The translations under genes were made by a program, and so were the position numbers. Below, piece by piece: positions 24,740 to 37,300 of a DNA stretch of 64,000 bases (its first letter is position 1; every line of letters starts with the position of its first letter). Source of the DNA: Caenorhabditis elegans (lineage: Eukaryota > Nematoda > Chromadorea > Rhabditida > Rhabditidae); NCBI RefSeq assembly GCF_000002985.6, contig NC_003283.11, positions 12,586,001 through 12,650,000 of the forward strand, in the 5' to 3' direction. Under the pieces are notes generated by a model. The model had not been told where the DNA came from, made no database searches, and saw only the letters and a program-made list of their open reading frames with translations.

Positions 24740-25346
24740 AAGAGTATTACGGAACTTGCCCAGCCCATCGTTGTTTCATATTATGATTTCATTCCTCACA
24801 CTGCCTTTATGCGAACGAAAATAATTGAAAAAAAAAACAATAAATGATTCGAAATTTATGCGAAATGTTGTGTAAGAAAATATTTTTGAAAAAGCAGATT
24901 AATACCTGAAAATATTTCCAATTAAAGCAGTGGAATTGTCTTCGTGCCTACCTCGTGCCTGCCTACATCTCAACTGCTGGCTTATTTGTTTACCACATGC
25001 CAGACCAATCAGTTTGCACGAAATATTATTTTTGAACTATTAATAAGATACATTTGTTATATCTGTACAGCCTGACACTTTTTTAGAGCGATTATTTGGA
25101 GAGTATTCAACACCATCATATTTTGATACCTGAGTTTCAGCCAGCTTAACAGTTTTTTCATTAAAACCGAACACAAATTCAACGGCCCACTAGTTACTCA
25201 TAACCTAAACATTGGCAGGTGTTCTCTTACATAATCTGTTATAAACAAATGGATCGTCTCAATTTCCAATCAGGTATCAATGACATAAACAAATTATTCA
25301 CCCTCCACCGTGCAACTCCATTAATTTCATTTCATTTTCGCAACAA
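24740..25346. other. Intergenic region upstream of the cubilin gene
   Basis: Holds the 3' UTR of the Gln/Tyr-rich gene (AATAAA at 24838-24843) and the presumed cubilin promoter. A GTAGGCA-type repeat sits at 24943-24966. No gene is seen. Confidence 0.5.
24943..24966. repeat. TGCCTAC repeat copy
   Basis: CGTGCCTACCTCGTGCCTGC followed by CTAC: three TGCCT units in 24 bp, related to the copies at 4444-4500 and 27485-27566. Confidence 0.45.
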
Positions 25347-28300
25347 ATGATACCTAACTTACAGTTATTTCTTTCATTAATACTATTCGGCTTATTAAAT
25401 CATGTATCTTCAATTGACTATGAAGAAATACACATCGAAGATTCATATGAAACAAGGTAACGAATCCTTTAATTTTTTTTCAAAATTACGTCCGAAAACA
25501 TTTCAGATCACGTATTCTAATGGTTGATGGAAATGTGTGGTTGCATGCCGGAAAGGATAAAAATATAACGTTCAAAACGACTGGAAATGGAAGAATATAT
25601 GTGGACGAAACAGATGTTTCCAAACTTCCAGATATTGTAGGTAGACTGCTGAAATTATCCAAAAAAAAAATGAACGAGCTTCTACAAAACATTTATTTTT
25701 GATACGTTGCTTTGCTTAACACACAGATTTCTTATTTAGTAGAGGCTTATGCCGATGGTTTCTTGGCAGCTTCCACTTCAATAAATTTGATGAGATCAGC
25801 TCGTTCGTCAGCTTTCTTCAAACCAGCGAAGACCATCTGAAAATTTCTTATTAATACTCCATCGCACTTCCTAGAAAATCCTACCTTAGTTCCGGGGATG
25901 TACTTTTTCGGATCAGCCAAATAGTCGAAAAGTGTTTGTCTGTCCCATACAACTCCTTTATTCTTGTTGGCAGCCGAGTAGTCAAATCCAGCAACTTGTC
26001 CGGATTGTCTTCCAATCACTCCGTTCAATGTTGGTCCAGTCTTTGTTTGCAATGAGTTGACAACGTGACATTGCTCGCAACGTTGTTTGAAGATCTGAAA
26101 ATCAATAGGTTTTCTGGGAACACTATAATGAAAAATTTAACTAACCTTCTTTCCTTTCTCATTGTCTCCTTCTGGAATAGCTCCACCGGATGCCGTATCA
26201 GACTTCTTCTTGCCCATGTTTCAAGAACTGATTAAAACATAGACGGTCAGATTAGAAAAAGGAACGAAACGTGGATTACGAGTAAGAGTTGGAATTAGAT
26301 AGTCGGAGATCACGCAAAAATTTACTTTTTGACAACTATTTAAAAAGAATCACTTTCCTGAGAAACGGTCACGTAAATTTTGATAATTAAGTTCTATTAT
26401 TTTTATAAAACTTTTCAAAATGAATAATTGTTTGAAAATGTTTGAACTATGGAAGTTTTTGAAAATTAACTCGAATTACAATTTTCAATATTCAAAATAA
26501 TTTTCAGGCATCTTTCAAGCAACTTGTTGGACGTATTGAGAACACTTCTCAAATGTTCACCACTTTGAAAAGTCGCCAGGACACGCAGACTTCTGCAATG
26601 AGAGTGGTTTTAAATTCTGCAAAACATTATCTAGTAGCGGTAATTCCATACATTTTTTTCTCTTTTTGAAATCAATTTTTAGCTTCGAAATATGACACTC
26701 GAAGTGAATATCTTGAAGAAGTGGAAAACTGATAAAATGGCCAGAGACATGAGGAGACGGGGATTATTGGTGAAAATGACACGTCAAATCATGTAAGACA
26801 CAACAAGTTAGGTTTGACTATTTTTTATAAATTGTTAACTTTCAAGAGGAATCAACAAATTGATAGCAATAAACGCGTGCGATCCGAACAAATGTAGTAA
26901 TGGAGGCACATGTATCCCATCTTTTGGCGCCAAATTCACTTGTCTTTGTCCTCCACATTTCACCGGTACAACTTGTGAAGCTGACATCGATGAATGCTCA
27001 GTATACAATGGTACAACTGCTGGATGTCAGAACAATGGAACATGTATCAATAACCGTGGCGGATTTGAATGTCAGTGCCAATCCGGATATCATGGATCTC
27101 TTTGTCAGTATCATATGTCCGCTTGCTCGAAAACTTTTGAATTGTGTGGTCCACATGGGCATTGTATTGAGAGTATTGTGGATCCAACTGGTCAGTCATC
27201 TTCCGATACAACTACGTACAAGTGTATTTGTGATTGGGGTTTCAAGGTTTCAAGTGATAAGAACAATCCAACGTGTGTTGATGTCAATGAATGCGAATCA
27301 AATCCATGTCATCCAGGAGTTGATTGTATTAATTTGCCTGGATCGTTTGTGTGTTCCGGATGTCCAAAAGGATATAAAAGTAAGTTAGAATTATATATGT
27401 TCAATCAAATCAAAAATAAAATAATTTTTTTGGTTTAATTCTTGTCTAGAAAATATATACTCGTATCCAAAACGTTTTCATAAAATAGGTAAGTAGGCAT
27501 TTAAATAGGTCAATAGGTGTGTGGTAGGCATGAGGTAGACACGTACGCCTGAACAAGTGCCTACCCTGTATAACACTTACAAATTTCAAGCTTTTTTTGT
27601 GAAAATACTTGTTTGGATTTCTCAGTTCCGAGAATGAGGAGAGAAAGTCTTATAAACTTCGGCTTAACAATGTGAAAAATCAGAATTTGTTAGTTTGAAG
27701 GTGTCGAAAAATGTACTGAATATCTGTCATTGAAATCCAAAAAGTAAAATAAATTCAGCCGATGGAAATGTTTGTATTGATGTCAACGAATGTGAAGGTG
27801 AAATTCGTGTATGCTCTCCGCTTTCAAAATGTCATAACACTCTTGGCAGTTATTATTGTGATTCGTGTCCGACTGGATACTCCGGCGATGGAGGAAATTG
27901 TGTGAAAGATGATAGTTGTGTCAAAAACAAATGCCATAAATTAGCAACATGCAAGGTAACTGACGACGGATACAGTGCTGTTGGAGACTACACTTGCTAC
28001 TGTCCAGATGGATATGTTGGTGACGGAATTGGAGAGGAAGGATGTGTTAAGTCAGCAAGTAACGTTTGCCAGAACCACAATTGTGTTAATGCTGGGAAAT
28101 GCAAGGTAACACAAATGAAGACAAGTAAGCACTGTTACTCAAAAAATAGTTTTCAGCCAACAAGCGACACCGAATATAAATGTGAATGTGAAGCTGGTTT
28201 TCTTGGAAAGTTCTGTGAGAAAACATCACCGTGCCAAACGAATCCTTGCAAAAATGGAGGAACTTGTATTGCCGTTGAAAATTCTGCTTATTGCGACTGT

Positions 28301-31300
28301 CCAGAGCACTTCTTTGGTAGGGCATGCGAAGAAGAGGAAGAACGTAAGAAAATTCATTAATAAAATTTTTATTGCTTGTTTTCTGTACAAGGAGCGGCCC
28401 AGCTTTAGCCTTGGGCAAACTTAGTATAGACTTTTGAACATATTTTGGATCTAACTGCTGGTAGGTTTCACAGGCAGAGTTGTTAAAAAAGTGGACTCAC
28501 CATGCCACGCTCTTCAGTCAAGATTCTACAGTATCAGAAGTTAGATCCAAAGCCTGTACCAAAGTCTTACCGATACCGCCACTGCCTGCTCAAAACTTGA
28601 CTGGTTTCTCTGCTCCTTACAAATAAGAGTAACAGTTAGCCACCGAAGGTTGTTCTGGGACTGCGCAGTCACTGTCAAGTAGACATCAGCAGAGACTGAA
28701 ACCTCAAAAACAAAACTCATTTTGTAGACTGTGGCTCTCACTTCACTCATTCGAGCGGAAATTATACATTCGACCTACAACGATCGAATAAAACGGAACT
28801 GTCCATATGTGATTTCGTCTTCAATATTCCTGCTGCAAACTCTGCAGTTGTAATGACTTTCACAGAATTTGATAAATTTACGCAAGAAGGATCAGGACCT
28901 ACAGATTGTGCCAAAACTGATGCGAATTTGACATTATACGATGGACCAGAAGACAGTTCTTCTGAGTTTGCAACATTCTGTGGAGATTCACACAGTGTTC
29001 ACGCACCGCTGAGTGACACTCCAATCACAATGACTTCAACAGGAGCAATGCTGAGATTTAGAGGAACCCAAGGTTCTTTTACTATCAAATGGGAAACCGT
29101 TGAAAGAAGTTAGTGGAATTTTTATATAATTCAATTGGAAGTATATTATTTGCAGAATGCGGGTACCGTAGCTCAAAACCAGAAGGAATAATCTCCGTCC
29201 CACAAAACCACCAAGACATTGTCTGTGAATGGTTTATTTCGGCTCCCGGTGGGAAAATAATCGAAGTCACTATTCCTCCAGTTTCAATGCATTCAAAAGA
29301 CATTGAAAAATGCGATCAAAACTCTTTGGAAATATACGATGGTTATGCTACATATGATAAACATCGTATTCTTGAAACATGTTCATCTACTCTTGAATCC
29401 CAAGTCGTTAGAACTACTGGACCATTCCTCACAGTTGCATTCATCAGTAATATGCTACAAAGTGATGCGGGTCTTGAAACGATCCGTGGATTTGTTTTAA
29501 AATACAAATTCACCACACCAGATAGGGAATGTGGAGCAGAAATCGATAACGATTCAAATGATTTCTCATTTTCTGGTGTCATTGAATCACCCAACTACGG
29601 TAGTTTGTATCCGCCAAACATGGATTGCACATGGAAAATTAATGGAACACTTAGCAATGGATCATATAGTGGAGATATGGTATTGAAACTGACGTTTGAT
29701 GAATATGATGTCAAGTCTGGATTTAGTGCCAATGGGCCGGGAATGCATTGTGAGTTTATTTATATATTATTTCCTGAAAAGTCGCTCAGTTTCAGATCGT
29801 TCATTCCGCAGACTTCTGCCGAGAAATGAAGTGGAGTATGGAATAGCTCCTGGGTTTTCACGAGTTTTCGCTTACCGAAATCTTTTTGATATGGGAACTT
29901 GCACTAATGATTTCTTGAAAATTCACGACGGAGATGGAACATTGGTTCAAGAGACTTGTAATCCCAGAAGACCTCCAAATGTTTTGACAGTCAATAATCC
30001 AGCTGCAGTTCTTACATTCCACTCAGATTCAGCTGAACAAGGAAAAGGGTTTAGAATTCAATATGAAATGTGTAAGTTCTTTTTTGGTTTCATTGGAACT
30101 TTTAAGAGGTTTATTTCAGTATGTGAGAAACGAGTGAACGGAAATGGAACAATTCAAACTTGGAATTTCCCGAATGGAGGTGCAGCTGGAACTTGCACCT
30201 ACATAATTGAGGCCCCAAAAACTCATGTTATTAGTGTTAGATTCTTGACAATTGGGCTAAGAGTACTTCCAATGTCTGAGTGCTTTTATACTCCCAACGC
30301 TGTGGAAACTTATGAAAATTATGTAGAGGTAGAATTTATAATTGCTTCTTTTCTTACTGAAATAAAATTATTTTCAGTTTTCCGGTGGCAGAACCGACAA
30401 TGCTTTGTTCAACCGCCGATACGTTTGCGCTCGTTACCCATTTGTCGAAGGAGCGTGGATGTCAGTTTCAGCAGCTCGCCGACTACAAATTAAGGTTGGA
30501 AGTGATGGAAATCCAATGTTCAAGGGACTAAGTCTGGAGTACAAGACTTCTGATGTTGGATGTGGTGGAGTATTCTCAAGTATGACTGGAACTATATCTT
30601 CTCCAAACTATCCAGAAAAATATCAACCACATATGCACTGTGTCTATAACTTATATGTTTCATGGTCCAAGACTGTAAAACTTACATTTGATGTTTTTGA
30701 TCTTGAAGTCACCCCTGCGAAAAGTTGTGAATACGATCGAGTGGAAATTTACACAAGTTATCACAATGAGACAGTTCATGGAGAATTACTCGGAAAGTTT
30801 TGTGGAGCAATGATTCCTCCTTCTATATACAGTACTACTAACACAATGGCAGTTGTGTTTGTTTCTGATAGATCGGTTGCTGGACCAGGATGGAATGCCA
30901 AATTTGAAGCAGTTTCAAGGAAAACAACGTGTGATTTCACATTGACAGCTCCCAGCAATAATCTTATATTTGATCCTCAACAACTCAAATTCGACAAATG
31001 CACGTATCACATTGCTGTCCATGAGAACCAAAGAATACTGATTAAAATGAATAATATGTCACTTCCATGCGACAAGAGCAGTTTAATGTTTAGAAATGGA
31101 CCATCAGAAACGTCTCCACCGTTTTCATCGCTTCCTCCAGAATCAGAAATCTGCACTCCAAAAGTCAACTATATGCCTGTCATAAGATCATTCAGCAATC
31201 GGGTTACAATTGTTTACAAGTCAATTAATTCAGAAGGATCCTTCTTCAATTTGACATATGAAACTATTACATCGGGTTAGTTCCTTATTTCGATTATTAT

Positions 31301-34300
31301 TTCAACTAACGTTTTTTCTCTAAGAATCAAACATGCCTATTGTACAATTCGCGGGCTAGTAAAATACTAATACATGCATAAATACTGCAAAACTATTTGA
31401 TGCTGTTGAAAAATTTTTTAAAACATACTTTCGCCTAACTCCATCGGCGCTTTAAATGCACTTAAGTTTATATAATCGTAGAAAATGAATGCAAAATGAA
31501 TCGAGGCTCCAATGCTAATTTTCTACAGGCTTGTATGCGTCCATGACTAATAAACTTACAGTGACTGCAAGACTAACAAATAGAATAACTCTATTTTGCA
31601 TTTTAGGTTGTGGTGGTCGTGTTGATGGTTTGACAGGAATTGTTTCTGCTCCTCAATACCCACTCGGAGACAAGAAAAACTTGAAATGCGATTGGACAGT
31701 CGCAGTTGCACTTGGAAACAAAGTTAGATTTGCTCTAACCGCACTTGATGACTTGAACTCGTCTGATTCAGGTGGATTCTGCCCATTGTTTGCTGCAAAT
31801 AGAATCGACGTATGTTTTAAAAATTTCGATCCATTTGAAAAGTAATTTTCAGTTTTTTGACTCTGCACTCCAAGGAAATCAACACCTAAAACGATATTGT
31901 GCGAAAGAAATGGCTTCTGAACCGATTACATCTGACGATAATGAACTCATTATTAAATACGTTCAAAGTGGTGGATTCCAATCGAAGAAAATATTTGGAT
32001 TTTCTGGACATTTTACGACTCTTTGCAACGGTATTGTTCATGAAGCAATAAGTGGAAGTATTCAAAGTCCTGGATATCCTTATAAAGTCTACTCAAATCA
32101 GTTCTGCACCTGGACAATAAAAGTTCCAAAAGGAAATCGTATTGTAGCAACTGTTCATCATTTTTCAATCTCACAGAAAAGTTATTTCGAGGGAGGAATC
32201 AATTGTATAACGGACATGCTGAAAGTCGATGACACGGATTTAGCAGAAGCTGAAGTTACCTTCAAAAAGACTGATTACAATATCACAAATTCAGTGAATA
32301 AGTATTGTGACAAAGCAATTCCAAGAGTAATCCGTTCCAGACATAATTCTATGAAACTGACGTATTCAAGTCAAGGAGATCCTACAAATCAATTCTGGCT
32401 CAGTTGGAACACTCTCGGTTGTTCAAGAGATATAACTGCACCACAACAATTAATAATAACGAAAGAAAATATTGATCCAGAAGTTGACGAGTTTGAATGT
32501 CAATATAAAATCCAAGCGCCAATCGGAAAACAGATTAATCTGAAAATTGACAAGATGGATATTTTACCGATTGGAACAAACTGTACATACACCAAGGATT
32601 TCAGCGGTTTTGCTATTTTTATGAGTGACAGTAATAAGTCAGGAACTCCATTCCAAACATACTGTTCGTCTATAAACCAACAAAATATCTCCTCGCATAC
32701 CAATGAATTGTTCCTTTTCCTTTCGGTAAGCGTATGGCCATTTCATGACCAATTCATAACTTACTATCTTCAGATGAAAAAGGATAAACTTAAGACTAAT
32801 GTATTCTTTAATGCCACAGTTGAATTTGTTGATGTCCCACAATCATCTCAATCGGATATATGCGGCCAGGTCATAAATCGTAAGTTTAGTTGAATATTTA
32901 AAAACTTTGTTTTCCTTTGATAATCCCAAAATTGGTGTCCATTTTGAGAAAACTTAAAACACTCGGCATTAGCCCCCAATTCGTTACCATGTTCTTTCTA
33001 ACATCTATGTATAATGTTCTGCCCAGAAAACAAGTATTTTTATAAGAAACAAGCAAGAATTGGGTAACGATTCAAAACAGGAAAAAAGTCGTCAATAACC
33101 TAATCTTATCTATAACTAAAAAATGTATATTCTACTTTAACTTTTAAGTGGAGCGAGGAAAAAAGAACTACATAACATCTCCTGGATACCCTTCGGCATA
33201 TCTTCCTGGAATCAAGTGTAACTTCTTAATAAACGCACCACCCGGCTATCATATAGAGTACGCTCTCGAAAAATACTATTCTCCGTATTATCATGACGAT
33301 CGAAAAACTGATAAGCCGAGATTTATGTCTCCATATACTGCGAACTATACATGCAAATGGTATCTAGCGTACAATGTTGGAATGCTTTCATTCTATGAAG
33401 GAAACTCGTAAGTACATGCCAAATTTGTTTTGATTAAAACTCAATTGTCTTTTTTTTCAGATCAAGTTCTAGTCCTGTCGAAAGATTATGTGATGAATCA
33501 GACACAGTTCAAACGTTTGAGTTGTATGCCAGTCAATCATTGGTTATTTTTGAAGGAGCCAGCAATTATATGTCACAAAAAAGTGGAGAAGGAGTTCGTG
33601 ATCAAATTGGATTTGTTTTATCAATGATTCCAAAGTGTGGTGGAGTTGTGTACGCTGAATCGAAGCCTCAGACAATATCGCTTTATCATGAAGGTGAAGG
33701 TATTTGTAATGTAACAATTAAAAAGAAGGATCCACAAGATTCTGAAATCAATATTCGTCTGGAAGAATACACAAAGCTCAATTCTTCATCCACTCATACA
33801 ATTGACGATAGAATTGATATTTATGTGGGCGGTGTGTTGAAGTACACAGAAATGCTAAAAGCAACAGACAACACAATGCAAGAGTACGCTTCTGATGAAG
33901 AAATGATGATCAGTGTTCAAAATGCAAATGCTCCACACTCTGCAATCATTGTTGTGAGCACTGATGATAAAAGTTGTGGAGGAGAAGTTCGACACTCTCA
34001 AGGAACAATTTATGCACCAACACGGCGGCTTGATAAACCATTCGACTGTGGTTGGGCTATTTCTAATAGTAACGGAAATACAGTCACTCTTAGCATTTTG
34101 TAAGGGATTCAATTTTAAATAACGTAAGAGAGTAATTGTCTTTTCAGGGATCACAATTTGAAATCAACACCTAACTGTACAGATTCGTACATTGAGATTC
34201 GAGCCAACAACTCATCCGGAAAGCTCATCAAACGCCAATGTGATATATCTTCGATCGATTCAACGGAATATGAATCCCAATCGTTGTATGTATTCTTGAG

Positions 34301-37300
34301 ATACCGTCCATCTGCTTCAGATGGAAATGATGATGATGATGATACCCCTGACATTGACCAACAGGATTCAAATAAACGACCATTATTTAAAGCAAGATAT
34401 GAAAAAGTATCTGGTGGTAGACCAAAAAGTCGATATGTTTCCAGTCCAATGATTGATAATACGGAAATGATGGTATGGACATTGGATATTGTTGATGAAA
34501 AAGCTGGAATACTTGTGAAGTTTATTGATTTGTATCTTCCATCTCCAACTTCATATCTTCGAGTAAGTTTTCTAAATATCAGTTTGTGATTCGAATCGTG
34601 TACGAAAAGCATTTTAGTTCACTGAATCGGGAGAAAATGATGACGTAGCAAGTTCCGATTATGAAGAAGTAACTGGAGTAATGGCTCCAGCTGAAAAGTT
34701 CTTCGAGACGAACCTGATTCGAGTTTATGGAAAATTGGAGAAATCGGACAAATTCTCTTTCACGTGGGATCCTGTTCCTCTGAATTACAGAAATTTGACT
34801 TTAGCAAAGGATAAGCCAGCAAGTATGTGACTTTGCAAATAATATTTAAAAAAAAACTAATTTTTACAAATTTGTTTGTTTCTAGAAGTATATGATTGCG
34901 GTGGTGACCTAACTCCAACGTACGAATGGGACTATTTTACCAATCCTCTGCCAGCTGGCCAATCTTTTGGATATGAAGAAAATCTACACTGTCGATGGAT
35001 TATTAGAAGACCAATGTTTACTGGTATTGAGTTGAAATTTGACTATCTCGAATTAGAAGACGTTCAAAATTGTGCTTTTGATTTTGTTTCTTTCCGGCTT
35101 CAATTTGATGATCAACCGTAAGTGAAAAAGTGAAGAAACTTGCAGAAAAAATTTTACAGAGAAGAAAATGATGATGTTGACCTTTCGAGCGTGTCAAAGC
35201 ACTGTGCACTTGTTCGGTCCAACAACACTTTCAATTTTTCTGTGAATAGAGCTCTTCATATTCATTTTGTAACCGATAGATCAAGGCATGGTATTGGATT
35301 CAAATTGAAGTACCGTTTAAGTGAGTATTTCTTAAAATTTATGAATTTCCACTAATCATGGAAAAATTTCAACCTCTTAATAACCTAATATTTATTAAAA
35401 TTGTAACTTTTATAATTTTTCAGCTTGTAATTCATTTGAGCATATTCGACCTGGAATCTTCTTTGAACACACTCTAACAAGTCCAAACTACGATGGAAAC
35501 TTTCACACTCCTAGTGTTTGGAAATGCCAATATTCTCTTATAATAGAGTCAAATCGGAAAGTTTCTGTGGAAATTGTGGATTTGGACATTCAAGAAAACT
35601 CCCCATGTTCTTATAACAATGCACTTATTCTTGGAAATCGATTCTCTGAACTTGTGGAAACACACAGTCAGTATTCCAAATCTTCAAAGTACTGTGGTAA
35701 ATTGGAACAAGGAGAACGTCTTAATTTCACAAGTGCACGCGGAAGACTCTTCATCAAATACAATTCTGGACCTAATTCACGTAAAGGATTCAAAATGATA
35801 ATCAAAGAACAGCTAACAGAATGCCCATCTGGAGTATTGCATGTTGATGATAATTCACCTTCCCGAGTACTCAACTCTCCGGAATTCCCGCAGCGTATTC
35901 CAAATTCTGTTGAATGTGAATATGTGATGGCTGCTCCAAATGGACACCGACTAATGCTCACGTTCGATTCAGAAAATTTCGATATTGACGGTAACCAGAA
36001 AAATTGCGATCTTCTTGACTACATTGAAATCCGTGATGGTCCAACTGTACATTCTGAAGTTATCGGAATTTATTGTGGTAATCAAGCGCCGTCAACTATT
36101 TTCTCAACAACGAATTTCCTGTACATGAAGTTACATACTTCTGAATATGGAAAAAGCCGGAGATTTGTTGCAACCTATGGGATCGGTAAGTCTAAAAAAC
36201 GTTTTCAAGAAAAATAAATGAATGCAAATAAATACCAAATATAAATATGTTCATATTTTTAGCAACTTGTGGAGGAACAGTAATGGTTAGAGAAAATGTT
36301 ACAACACACATCACATCTCCAAGTTTCCCATATCCTTTCGCAACGCCTGTTCAATGCCAGTGGAATGTCAAGAGCCCAAATACGCATATGATTGAAGCAA
36401 AAGTAGATCATGTTTGGTTGTTCTATAATCCAAATTGTACAATGGAGCAGCTTATGATTCGAGATGGAAATTCGACTGCAAACCCATTGATTGGTCCAGT
36501 TTGTGTTCCGAGACATGCTCCAGATGTATTTACTAGAAGTGCTTCTAATCAAATTACTGTTCAATTCACATCAAATTCTACGACTACGGTAAGATTTAAA
36601 TTTATTTTTCGTTTTCTTGCAAGGTACTTTAAAAAAACCGTGACTCGCACCTTTTCAGTCTTGACCGGGCCAAATAAGTTCATTTTATTGAGGAATGGTG
36701 AAAAAAATGTATTTTCCGAAATATGTCGTAACAAGGTTCAATAAAAGAGGATAATTTTTAGAAGTTTCTATTTAATTCAATATTGTTTTCAGAGAGGAGG
36801 GCGACAATACTGCAGCAATAAGAAATGCGGATTTGATGTTGCTGTAACAATGAGCGGTGAAAGTGAGAAGGCTCCACAAATCCAAATTCCCCATAAATCT
36901 TAATTTTCAGAATGTGGAGGCCGTATCACTAATTTAATTGGAACTTTAACTCCACCTGGTTATCCAGGAAAGCTTCTGTCACATGTAAAGTGTATTTGGG
37001 ATTTCAAGATGAAACCAGGATTTATTTATCGATTTAAAATCACGTTCCCTGGTGCTAATGCATATCATAAATTTGACAATCAAGTATTTAGGATTGCCAA
37101 ACAACACTGTTTCCCGGATGTTGCCGTGAGTGGAATTAAAATCAATATTGATCCTTCCCACTCCAAAATGTTTCAGGTTGTTGAAGGATTCCCACCATAC
37201 GATGGCGCTCAATATTCAACTTATTTCTGCAAGAATGAAACACAAATCACTTCGATAACAGATACTATTCGAATTGTTTATGATGATTCTCATACAAGAG

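Noticed and set aside
25637-25702. Reading 25347-25702 as a separate 101-aa secreted gene
   Set aside because: The last 22 codons are better explained as intron read-through, since the residues before them match the cubilin N-terminus and a phase-correct donor exists at 25636.
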